64,000 bases of DNA from Paraphaeosphaeria minitans (Eukaryota; Ascomycota; Dothideomycetes; Pleosporales; Didymosphaeriaceae). Below, in pieces: positions 23,869-33,616 of the stretch. The position numbers and the translations under genes were made by a program. The stretch is from contig WJXW01000011.1 of the NCBI GenBank assembly GCA_015832175.1, forward strand, positions 1,612,001 through 1,676,000, read 5' to 3'. Within the stretch, counting starts at the first letter, position 1; each line of letters opens with the position of its first letter. Under the pieces are notes generated by a model. It was not told where the DNA came from, ran no database searches, and saw only the letters and a list, made by a program, of their open reading frames with translations.

Positions 23869-24558
23869 TTTGTCAAAGTTGAAGCTTTCACAAGGAAGGG
23901 ATGGCTATGTTTCGGCCACAACTAGTGTGATGGATGACTTTACGGAATTTGCACGACCGTATTTGACGATACTTTTTGCGCTCGGGTTCCTCATGATTTG
24001 GGCATGTTCTCAATCGTTACTGCGAGATACCTCTTTCACTGCTTTTGCTGGGCATTTGGAGTTTGCGGGTGGGTCGCTTTTCGGGATGTATGTATGGCGG
24101 CGATGTGGGACAGGGTGCATAGTTTGCAATGGAATACGAACACTAAGCATCCCCGTGTAATTGGGTGGGTGCAGTGATGCAGCGACGTCCTTTGATCCTT
24201 TCAGCTCCGGTGTAGTCTACTCAAAAGTGTAGGTAGTCCTGCTCCATCACCTTCGCTTCCATCGGTTTCGCAATGCCAAGTCATCTGCAGCATTCGAGGT
24301 GATGTTCGCGCGAAACGCATACCTATCTCTCTTCCCACGACGTCGCTGCGTTGAATGAAACGCAGTATGGAGGCTTTTGTTGGGTTTGGGAGATTAACCA
24401 GCAGCGCGGCGCGATTGTGGGACTTGTACACGGTATAGGTAGTGGCGTAGGTCTTGTGGTTGGCGTAGTGGCTGCTTGGGTGTCTATCTACGAGGTGTTG
24501 ATGTGGATACTTGGGTAGGTAGGGAAGAAAGAAAGAAAGCGGGGCGTGGAGGCTGGCA

Positions 24559-24588
24559 TGGGTGGGTAGGTGGGTAGGTGGGTGGGTG
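24559..24588. repeat. GGTA/GGTG microsatellite
   Basis: Imperfect array of ggta and ggtg tetranucleotides, with an aagaaagaaag tract just upstream at about 24525. Confidence 0.9.
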
Positions 24589-24859
24589 AAGGTAATCTCT
24601 TCGTTGAAAGGGGGGATATTCTTTTTGATATGGTTGTTTTGAGGGGGTTTGTATGGGTACTTCCCTCTGTGTCCTTTGTGCGGGTTGCAAAACAGGTGAT
24701 GTTGGATAGACAGACAGATAGAGATTATGACCGCGGGAGAGGGGGGAAGGTGTCTTGGGGTTTTGCATCATGTTGGCTACGTGTAACTACTGCCATGTTT
24801 TTTTTTTTTATTTTTTTGGGTTTGTAGGTTTTGCACTTGCTACGTACCAACCTTTTCTA

Positions 24860-25200
24860 TCGACACCGCAGTCCAAGCCAACATTCCCGACAAAAAAAAA
24901 AAAAAAAAAAAAAAAAGGGCGCCAAAATCACCATCTCCAAGAACTTCGGCAAGCTAGGTAGCGGGGTGCATGACAACTTTGCGCTGGTTGTCAGCGGCTC
25001 GGGAACCTGCAGTATTTTCAAGAACGTCAACGCTAGCTAAAAAGTTGCTACGATCAAGAGTGGGGGGAATGATGCTAGCTTCGCGAGGGTGAGGTTGCAG
25101 AATGGGGTTATCGTGTGCAAGGAGGTTCGCTCGGTGGGAAAGGGAAGGGCAGGGTGTGGATGGAAGGTTGTGCGGCGGAAGTTTGGTGAGGCTTGTGGTT
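24860..25200 (+). pseudogene. Decayed coding fragment interrupted by poly(A)
   Basis: Reading in one frame, DTAVQANIPD is followed by a run of Lys codons from a 25-base A tract (24892-24916), then KITISKNFGKLGSGVHDNFA and LVVSGSGTCSIFKNVNAS, an in-frame TAA near 25038, then KVATIKSGGNDASFARVRLQ and NGVIVC. The amino-acid pattern, alternating beta-strand-like with Gly turns, looks like real protein on both sides of the stop. I do not recognise the family and find no intact start or 5' part. It is probably a gene remnant; a short live exon with the TAA as its stop is the alternative. Confidence 0.4.
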
Positions 25201-25423
25201 AGTGAACGCTCGTTGGTTTTTTTTTTGTTTGGTAGTGCGCTTATGGGAATATATGTACCTATGCGCTGGGGGATTGAGCAATTCTCTTTTTGGACGACTT
25301 TTCATACACCTTCCATGTCAACATATGAGCACTGTTTCAAGGAAGTCGCATAACGCTTCGCTTCTCACTGGACGCTCTGCATTAAGTTCATGGTGTTTAG
25401 CAAGAGCGAAATCTAAGTGACGG

Positions 25424-26944
25424 TCATATCTTAACACTCATATCCACACCCGCGCGCAAAACCCTCGCCCACATCATCAACGCTGTGGCAACGAGCAGCA
25501 CACCTCCAGCAAAAAACCAGGCTCCTTGCCATCTCTCAAGAACGTCTACACTAGCACTGTTACGCGCAAGCCCCGCGATGGGATTCCCCAGCAAAGCGCC
25601 AATAGCAGCAATCGTGTACCCCATCCCCATCCGCGTCCCGTACTCCGACTTGTCCTGCGTAAGATTCGCAATGGTAACGGCAGGGAGAGAAACCAATCCG
25701 CCGGTTACGAAACAGAACGTGGCACTGATGACGATGAGACCGCCAAGAGTGTGGACGAAGCGCCAGGAGAAGAGGATGATGGATGTGGCGAAGCAGCATG
25801 GGACGAGGACTGTGATCCCGCCGTAGCTGCAGTGTCGGTCAGTTTATATCCAGCCTGGGGGATGGTTGTGCACCTACATATCTGCAAGGTAGTTGTAGGG
25901 GAAGCGGCCGAAAAAGGTCGCCGCGTTCATGATTGCAACGACGTTGAAAGTCATACTCTCGTCGATGGAAAGATCTAGTGCATAGCTCTGTATGAAAAAG
26001 TACGGGACGTAGACGCCGGCTACCATGAATGCGTACGCTTTTTGATGAAATCAGTCCTAGGTTAGTTCATCGTGTAAGATGAATGCTTACAAGCGATGAA
26101 GATGGTGTACGGCGGATCACGAAGCAGATCGCTCTGCAGCAGCGCTCGTTCCTTCTTCGCACCGGCATGCGGTCGTAAGATGGCGAGACTCACTGAAAGT
26201 CCGCCCAGCATGACGAATGCCAGTATCCGCACAGCCCACGCGAACCCGACCTCGTCGAAGAGTTCGCGCATCATGAGTGGGTATACCACTCCAGCTGTTG
26301 ATCTCAGTGAGCCCACTACCGGCCACCTACGCCGTGAAATTTCACATACCGATACTACTTCCAGTGCTAACAACGCCAGCAGCCAGCATCCTACGCTCGG
26401 TAAAGTGAAATGGGATGATGGCCGCGCTGGTAAACGCCAGCGTTCCCGAGCCGATCCCCACACAGATACCCTGTGCGAGAAGCAGTTGCCAGTAAGCTGT
26501 GCAGAGACTCGTCATCATCATTCCGGCGACTTCGAAAGCGATGCCTGCTACAAGGACGATACGCAAGTGACATCTGTCGAGCAGCCAGCCGGCGAAGACG
26601 CCAACGAACAGCGTCAAGAAGAGCTGCATCGACCCAATCCACGAGATGTTGGAATGCGAGATGTGCTGAAACTTCTGGTTGTAGTACGTCTCGAATATAG
26701 AAAACGAGTTTGTTAGTCCCCTACAGTGTATCAGCGTACGGTAGACTTGGTCATGATGATGGGAAGCATACCACGTGTTCATGAAGAGAAGCCAGCAGCC
26801 GAGGACCTGCAACCAAGCTCTTGTTCCGCCATCTTGTCGAACGGTGTGTTCTTTCTGTACGGTTGGTATGGAATCCTGCGATGCACCGGCAGTCACATCG
26901 ATCGAGCACGCCAACACGTTTTCTTTTTGGTCAAAGTCTTGCAT
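25424..26944 (-). CDS. MFS transporter, monocarboxylate (MCT/Mch) type
   Basis: Five exons: 26944..26772, 26720..26350, 26294..26091, 26037..25878 and 25826..25424, in phase, giving 436 residues. A hydrophilic N-terminus (about 40 residues) precedes GGTRAWLQVLGCWLLFMNTW and GLTNSFSIFETYYNQ, the TM1 region characteristic of fungal MCT-like transporters (the Mch group, which includes the riboflavin carrier Mch5). Later segments include SWIGSMQLFLTLFVGVFAG and, in the second half, IMNAATFFGRFPYNYLAD, the conserved N-x3-x-FGR of this family. Twelve hydrophobic segments can be counted. The family moves carboxylates or vitamins across the plasma membrane; the substrate is not predictable. The PLP enzyme upstream on the same strand could be functionally linked, but they are separate transcription units. 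Confidence 0.9.
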
Positions 26945-27466
26945 TCTGTCCGGGACTTTTAACTGCGAGATGAATGCCCGTATAATTTGTGATCATTAGG
27001 GCTCACATGCTTTTATAACGCGAGGCATGCATCTCTACGCGTCTGGGAAACACCGTCTTGTAGGCCACAGGCAATAAAATCGAGCCTTGAAGCTAAACGA
27101 ATAGTTTCATTAAGCGCCAAGGTGCATCAGCTCTCACTCACGTTTGAGATGTATTTCGATTCAATGACGAACATGTGGGGGGCGGAAGTCGCTATTGGTA
27201 GGACGGTTGTGCCGGTTCTGTGTCGGTGATGTTCTGTCAGCTCACGCGAGTTATCCACGCCCCATACCTACCTACCATAGGATCGGCGAGTAGGTAAAGC
27301 TTATGCGTACTAGGAAGGTCATTTGAGAACGCTTGATTCTTCATCTCTAAATCTGCAAACATGCAAAACTTTGCTCCTGCTTAGGTTGGTAGTCACTTCC
27401 GATATCTCGAAGATTGCCTTGTTCAAGGCAAATCCCCGAAGAATACCTACGACATTTCCATGACTT
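26945..27466. other. Intergenic, no gene seen
   Basis: Promoter of the MCT-type transporter and 3' flank of the PLP enzyme. Confidence 0.55.
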
Positions 27467-28604
27467 TCAAGCAACCATCTCGAAACCAGGTACCAGAGCA
27501 GCCAAGTCCTCCATGCAGACATTACCTCCCGTCAATACAACGCCAACTTTTACCCGTCCATTGGCACCTCTCGCCCACCCGTGAAACGCATCGCTAAACA
27601 GCGCCGCAGCCAGCGGCACAGCAGCACTCGGCTCGATCGCGAACCCCAGCTCCCTCACGCCCACCTTGAGCGCTTCCCCGATCTGCACCTCACTAACAGT
27701 GAGCACCTGCCTCACATTCCCCTCGGCACGAACATGCTCCCAGTTCGCCTCGCCTGTCAACGACCGCAGCCCATCGGCGATTGAACCAGGGCCCCGGATC
27801 TCGAGCGTGCGTCTTCCGACTGCCATCGCTGAAGCCAATCCGGGACCTCCAACGGCGGGCTCGCATGCAAAGACGGCCACGCCGTGCGGCTTGCATGCTG
27901 CGATGGCGCCGCAGAGCAAGCCTCCGCCGCCGCTCGGGACGATGATGGCGTCGAGGGGACTCCCCGCTTGGGACGCCTGCTGCAGGAACTCCTGCACTGC
28001 CGTCGCCTGGCCAAGGACAATGTCAAGGTGGTCGGCGGGCGGGACGAGGATTGAACCGGTGGCGCGCTGGACGTGCTCGGCGAGGCGGACCCGGGAGTTG
28101 GGATCGGTTCTGGAGAGGAGGACGGAGGCGCCGTGGCTGCGTGTTGCGGCGATTTTCTTGGGGGGACAGTCTGAGGGCACGACGACGTAGGAGGGGATGT
28201 GCATGCTGCGGGCTTTGCTGGCGAGCTGCGCGGCGTGCGCAACGGCTTGGGCGTGGTTTCCTGGGTTTGTTCAGGTAGGTAGTGCTGGGATGTTGGACAG
28301 GAACGTTGGATCACCTACCTGTACTGTACGCCACTACACCATTTCTTAAATCCTGGTCGTCGAGCTTGGCGAGGAAGTGACAGGCTCCTCGAAACTTGAA
28401 AGATCCAGTGTGTTGGAGGTTCTCACACTTGAAGTGAAGTTCGACTTGAGACGGAGAGGGCTGCCTTGTGGAGCTGAGGATATTTTGGTTCACCATTCGT
28501 GTCAAGGTTGGAGAAGTCCTGATAGGTGTTCTATGGACAACGGGTGCGAGTACGACTGCTGCATTGCGGACATCATACGCGGAAGGTAGACCGTAGGGAG
28601 CCAT
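27467..28604 (-). CDS. PLP enzyme, serine racemase/threonine dehydratase family
   Basis: Two exons, 28604..28319 and 28260..27467, joined by a 58-bp intron (GTAGGT...CCCAG), giving 359 residues. Fold-type II PLP enzyme. Lys70 in GSFKFRGA is the Schiff-base lysine; CENLQHTGSFKFRGACHFLA is the family signature, and ASTGNHAQAVA-type sequence spans the splice junction (YSTG/NHAQAVAHAAQLA). The Gly loop SGGGGLLCGAI binds the cofactor phosphate. The family either racemises L-serine or deaminates serine/threonine to pyruvate/2-oxobutyrate. The protein lacks the C-terminal ACT-like regulatory domain of biosynthetic Ilv1, so a serine racemase or catabolic dehydratase is favoured. An in-frame Met at 28811 exists but the segment between looks like leader. 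Cytosolic. Confidence 0.92.
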
Positions 28605-30579
28605 GATGGTACCAACCCATTGGTCATGATTCCATGAATATATAGGCAAGCCTCTACAGCTGGAATGTCTGCATAGGCGACACCCTACCATGCATTTTAC
28701 ACGGTACCCGAGGCACTGCTTACTGGCGCCGTGGCATGTGCTCATGGCAACCGTGCCGCATAAACGGCTCAGTGCTTGTAGGTACGTCTGCGCTAGTAAT
28801 GACTGCCTCATTCACATTTCGATTGGTGGAGAGAAGATTTGCTGGCCAATCTCGAGTAGCATAGCCAGATTTTGGTTTCAGCACCCCCAGACACAGTGCA
28901 ATATGTATCAATAACGAAGAAGGAAGAAGACTAAATGGCCATTTCGAATTTAACCATCGCGCGTTGCAATCCCCCCCTTTTTTTTGTTTCCTCGAATCAA
29001 ATAAAGTATCGATCATCATGTTAAGCCCACAGCTGTTCCCTACAGCTCCGCTTAGCCGTAATCATCCCATCACTGCACCACACAGTAATCACAGCACGGG
29101 TAATCGTAACATCCACCGCAGTCGTCGCATTCGTGGTAGCAGTTGCACAGAGTCTAGTCCTCCTCAAGATCGTCGCAGCAAATGCACGTTTAGTTCTTTG
29201 AGATTGTGGTTGGATCCAGTTACAGTAGGTATTGAAAACGAGGGGTACCGATTCAAAGTATATGCTTGAGTAGAAAAAGTAACAGGGTGAATAGTGCGGA
29301 AGAAGGTAGGTGTAGAGGTACGCTGCGCTTTGGGTTAAGTACTCGTCGAGAATATAACCAGGCTCGCAATCACCAGGCGCAGTGACAGGTGTTCCTACGA
29401 TCAGACCGTACCAGCGCAGCACCGCGCCCACGGTGGCACGCAAACGGCTTCCTCATCTTCGGACAACTTACCTGCAACTCACTCGGGTACAGCAAGACAC
29501 CCCTCCCTCTTAGTTTTTTTTCGTAAAATAATCCAATATCTACATGCTCGCTTCGGGCGTACTCGGGTACAGTGTAATGCGCGGACACTCACGGGAGAGC
29601 TTTGAGACCGCGTGAAGATTTTGTGACCTTGCGATGTTCTAGCCCAAACACACCCGCGCTGAGCCCCGAACGCCATGATATGCTCTTTTATCGTGGAGGT
29701 GGGGTTGCTCCAGCGGTCAGTAAGTAGGGCTTGGAGAACAGGGTAGAAACATCCAGCATACCGTAGGGGGCTTCAAAAAAATTTGCCTCGCGCTGAAATG
29801 TTTATGCTTGCGTGTAAACCTGACTGCCCGTTAAGATACCTAATGTACCTGTTGAATTGCGCGCCAGTGGCTGCCACGATACGGATGAGGCTTCCAGGTA
29901 CGGTACGCTCGGATGGAGCCTCAACGTCTCGGGGATGTATCTTACCTTCGGGAAGTGGGCTGCTTGATATACTTGTAAATATGAAAATCCGAAGTAAAGA
30001 AATGTTCATGAAGGCAGCGTCCTGCACCGAACTTGCTCGAGCTTTGCATGTTGGATAGAAGGAATAGACGCTGTTCATGTTGGCAACGTATGCCAATCAT
30101 CAATCCTAAGAGATAGTTGGTCTTTCGGATTGCTTGTCGAAGCCATGGTGTACCCTGATCAGAGTAAGTATTGCAGGGTGGCAACCTCTCTGTCCATGAT
30201 GCGTGAACGTGCCCGCCAATCAGAAGCTTAGAAGCTCCGCAGACGTGGCAGCCACCGATTTTTCTAGAGAACAATCGACTTTCGCAGATATACCCATCAC
30301 TCCACTAGAAGATATTTCGAAATGTCATCTCTGATCAGAAAGTTCAGCGTGCGGCTGGGAAGGAAGCACGACGCGCCTGCGGATCAGAGTCCCCGGGTTT
30401 CCGTCGACGTCATACCCCGCTCAATCCAACTTAATAAGAGCTTCAATGCTCCTGTTCACTCCAAGTACAAGACCCCAAGCACTTCCTCTCTACACCTCTC
30501 CCCCATCAATTGACCTTGAAGACCACCAATCTACGATACTTTCACAATTACATCACACATCCCATCCTAAACAGACAGA
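28605..30579. other. Mostly non-coding; possible small genes unresolved
   Basis: About 2 kb. A Cys-rich open segment on the minus strand at 29153..29070 is discussed in the findings; upstream minus-strand sequence to 29588 is open with plausible splice sites but I could not build a consistent frame. A 63-codon ATG frame at 30322-30513 lies just ahead of the GAEQDRY gene and could be leader. Confidence 0.4.
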
Positions 30580-31127
30580 ATGGCCTGGTTCACCAGCACG
30601 GAAAAGGCCGCCTCCACGCCGACCGAGCCCAACACCGAGGGCGGTTCTCGCCTCGGCATGGGCGCGGAGCAGGACCGCTACTCGTCGCACTTCCAGGTGC
30701 CCGACGGCACCGCCGATCGCGTGAGGGATGGTGTAGACCGCGCGAAGGAAGGCCTCAGAGACTTCGCTACCAAGAAGGGTAACGGCGCCGAGCAGGACCG
30801 GTACGCGTCGCACTTCAGCCTCGACAACGACCCTGTGGCTGCCGCGGCGAGGTGGCTGGCGAACCAGCAGGGTGGCGTGTCGGGCGCGGAGCAGGATCGG
30901 TATGGTGGGTGGTTTGGGCTTGGACATGATGGCTGGACGCGCGCAAGGCACATGGCGAGCACACAGGGTGTGGGCGCTGAGCAGGTATTTCTTGAGCAGG
31001 TGTGTGGCTTGCGTGGTACTGACTGGTGTAGGACCGATACGGATCGCATTTCGCTATCGACACTAGATCGGTGAAGAGGGCGGCGATGTCAGTGCAGGAA
31101 GGCATTAATCAGGCGCGCGACCGGTAG
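30580..31127 (+). CDS. GAEQDRY-repeat protein, unknown function
   Basis: Two exons, 30580..30984 and 31032..31127, separated by a 47-bp intron, giving 166 residues. The protein is hydrophilic and contains four copies of GAEQDRY followed by (S/A/G)(S/G)(H/W)F at residues 28, 69, 102 and 132, each followed by 20-30 residues rich in Ala, Arg, Asp and Val that could form an amphipathic helix. Codons vary synonymously among copies (gcg/gcc/gct for Ala, cgc/cgg/cga for Arg), so the repeat is held at protein level. The fourth copy is split by the intron and only becomes complete after splicing, which strongly supports the gene model. No signal peptide, TM or known domain is seen. The composition recalls hydrophilin-like stress proteins, but that is only a guess. 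Confidence 0.85.
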
Positions 31128-31470
31128 AGTGTTTCGATGATGAACTTGGCGGGTGTTGTTTATAACCGGTATATGAATGGACAGAGTGGCATAAAAGTCC
31201 TGTAACAATAGGGATTGTATCTTAGATGAATGACGAACGTCACGTCCACATTAGTCTACCCACAAGCTGCCATAACCATGTCTCTTATATGCGTGGGCAC
31301 ATGTAAATCTCCGCGGTCTTCCAACGCCCAACGCCTCGCATGCAATGCTGAATCGCTGTCACAAATCCAAACTCCTCAAAGGCGCCTCCACTCCTATCCC
31401 TCCCTCCCATGTACCCTATCGTCACCATCATACATTCCTCATCTTGTTTTTCCTCATGTATGGTCGGTGT
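31128..31470. other. Convergent 3' flanks
   Basis: 343 bp between the stop of the GAEQDRY gene and the stop of BET1. No gene seen. Confidence 0.6.
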
Positions 31471-32155
31471 CTAGAACAACCACACATACCAAAACAACAC
31501 GCAAACCGCCGCAAAGAACCCCAACCACACCTTCCACCCCACCCCCGTCTTCTCCGCCATCCTCAACATCCGGTTCATCGTCCCGCGCAACCGTAATCTC
31601 GAGTTCTCAAACTGGTCGTTCATCTTCTCGGCGAGCGTCGTCGAGTCGCGGATCTCCACACCAATGGCTTCGGTTAACTGCACACAGCCGTCAGCACCTT
31701 TCTATGTGGAGACATAGTGAGAAAGGGAGAAAGGGGTCGTACATCCTTCAGCATCTTCACCTTCCCAATGAGTACCCCCGCTTGATCGTCATTCTGGCTC
31801 TCCAACTCATCCAACGTCGCAGCGCTGTACTGCCCGCGCGAATTCGGCGTTGCGCTCCTGTATGTCGCACCCGCGCCCGCACCACCGCCGTTTGCGCCAG
31901 GATAGGCGCCGAATGATGGGCCCTCGGGTGCGGGCGAGGACGACGGGAACGCGTAGCTCGGGCTGCCGCCGTAGGGGGATGCGCCGTACGGTGAGCGGGT
32001 CTTCTGTTTGTCTTTGGAGGGGGATGCGCTGCGGTTGTATGAGGAGAAGAGGTCGGATTGGGCGGAGGGACGGCCGAATCTATGGGCGCATGTGAGCTAT
32101 ATGGGAAGGAAAGGGCTATTGAGCGTGCAGGGGAGATGCCGCACCTGTTAGACAT
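31471..32155 (-). CDS. BET1: ER-Golgi Qc-SNARE Bet1
   Basis: Three exons: 32155..32145 (11 nt: ATG TCT AAC AG), 32079..31743 and 31677..31471, in phase, giving 184 residues. Bet1 is the Qc-SNARE used by COPII vesicles fusing with the cis-Golgi. The N-terminal half is Ser/Pro/Gly-rich and disordered (RFGRPSAQSDLFSSYNRSAS). The SNARE motif runs from ATLDELESQNDDQAGVLIGK through KMLKDLTEAIGVEIRDSTTL to the zero-layer Gln in NDQFENSRLRLRGTM. The C-terminus is a tail-anchor, WKVWLGFFAAVCVLFWYVWLF, with only cytosolic sequence before it. The extra-long N-terminus compared with yeast (142 residues) is usual in filamentous fungi. The tiny first exon is supported by the conserved phase and by the absence of another in-frame ATG. 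Confidence 0.93.
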
Positions 32156-32621
32156 TCTGGTGTTCGCGCAGGATTTAGGCGGCGCAGAGGTAGACAGCAG
32201 GTTTTGGGTTTTGCATGGGATGTACGAGGGGCGTGTTAGGGGAGCGCAAGCTGTGAAAGTGGTGTGGTAGTGTTGTGGTTCGAGGACACTTGTCGGATGG
32301 GTGAGAGCGGCGATAATTTGGGGAGTGACATGGGTCGATCGGCGTTTTTGAGAGAAGCCCCCGATCGGGCTGTGGTACGGTAGGCCTGGACCACGAGCAG
32401 TCCACGTGCCTGGGTCTGCGATGCCGGTAAGTGTGCCACGTCGTATATTTTGTACTTCAGCACGCAAAATCATGTGGAATACGCTTTGTACATTGCTAAG
32501 AACTATGATCAGACAGCTCATACTTCCTTTGATCGAGTTGCTGTACAACACCTCGATTCATAGGTCTTGTATCTGAACGAAAGCACACCCCTTCCCTAGT
32601 CCAGTCTAGGGCTGCTGATAT
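32156..32621. other. Intergenic, BET1 upstream region
   Basis: Upstream of BET1; no gene seen before the aldo-keto reductase relic. Confidence 0.5.
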
Positions 32622-32961
32622 AGCTCATTCCAGTCGTGAGTCCGCCACGAGTTGGGGCTTAGGGCATAATGATCGTACAAGAGAAAGTCCAAAGCTATTC
32701 TGTGGAAGTCCGCATTCACGACCCCTCTCGTAGGATAAGGCCTGGTCGCAATAGCTAAGCCACGCTACTGTCAAGAATTCTGCGCAAGCATCACCTCGGG
32801 GTGGCCGTTATTGTACAGCCGTGCGGTATCGATTTCGCTGTAGCCATGAGACTGGAAAGCGACCTTGCTTGATCGGAAGGGCTTGTCACTTGACCGCTTC
32901 GAGTACCTTACGGGCCGAAGGTCATCGCACCAAAGACGACTTTAAGCTGTGTTTGGGCCAT
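32622..32961 (-). pseudogene. Aldo-keto reductase remnant
   Basis: Starts at ATG 32961 with AQTQLKVVFGAMTFGP, the N-terminus typical of AKR7-like (aflatoxin aldehyde reductase) proteins, and hits an in-frame TAA at 32910..32908. Further on, in a different frame (32857..32804), FQSHGYSEIDTARLYNNG matches the conserved strand and catalytic-Asp region (E-I-D-T-A-x-x-Y) of the family, followed after another shift by GLAIATRPYPT-like sequence. The barrel then fades by about 32622; roughly two thirds of the protein is missing. Stop, frameshifts and truncation together make this a pseudogene. It lies alone, with no paralogue in the window. Confidence 0.75.
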
Positions 32962-33616
32962 GACGAGGGAAGTCTTGGTTGATGATCTGGATCCCAGTGA
33001 AGTTAAGAGATATGTTAGTACGTATAACTTGTGATGATCCGGGAAGCTTTTATATAGCTTCCACACCTAGCGAAGGTTTGAAAGGAAGGCAGGAAATGCT
33101 CTTCCTAGTTCTAACGGGGTTCAGCGTCTCGTATTCCGGATAGGGGAAATTGCCGTACACGACTGAAGCTGACTGGAGCTCTTGATTCACACCAACGCCG
33201 CGTAGATCCGGATCGCATCGAGTGTAAATCTGAAGAGCACGGAAACAACCAGAGATATACAATTAGATCTTCATGGCAGGTAGTGGCCATGCATAGAAGA
33301 CCCCGCATCGGGATGGTCAAAGGCACTGAGAAAATGCGATGAGCATAAAGGTGGTGGGGTTGGTGGCCGAGGGGGAAGGCCCCCTTGTTGAGCTATAATG
33401 TATCCATTGAAGATGTTGAATATACGGGTGTCCAATCTTGTGCGGGGAGTACACTTCGTCTCAATAGTAAATAGACGGCGAGGAAGGTTGGGGTTGGGAT
33501 TGACGTGGGGCTTCGCCTGACGCGTGCACGGGCCGCAACTTCCACTTTACGCGTCGTGCGCGCTCAGTTGCGTCGGGAAGCGCGCAGTCCTGACATCCAC
33601 ACATTCGATACCGACT
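32962..33616. other. Intergenic, no gene seen
   Basis: Upstream of the aldo-keto reductase relic on one side and of CTF4 on the other. No coding sequence supported. Confidence 0.5.

Larger units (their letters stand above)
23869..25423. other. Intergenic with microsatellites and a gene relic
   Basis: About 1.55 kb between GLT1 and the convergent monocarboxylate-type transporter. It holds a GGTGGGTA microsatellite, homopolymer runs and a decayed coding fragment, listed separately. Confidence 0.55.

Noticed and set aside
24882..24920. Poly(A) as the tail of an intact LINE or processed mRNA insertion
   Set aside because: No reverse transcriptase sequence and no target-site duplication seen; the flanks read through in the same frame, so I recorded only a relic.
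29773..30274. Minus-strand frames of 107-110 codons
   Set aside because: No splice logic, no domain, and mixed overlapping frames of equal quality.
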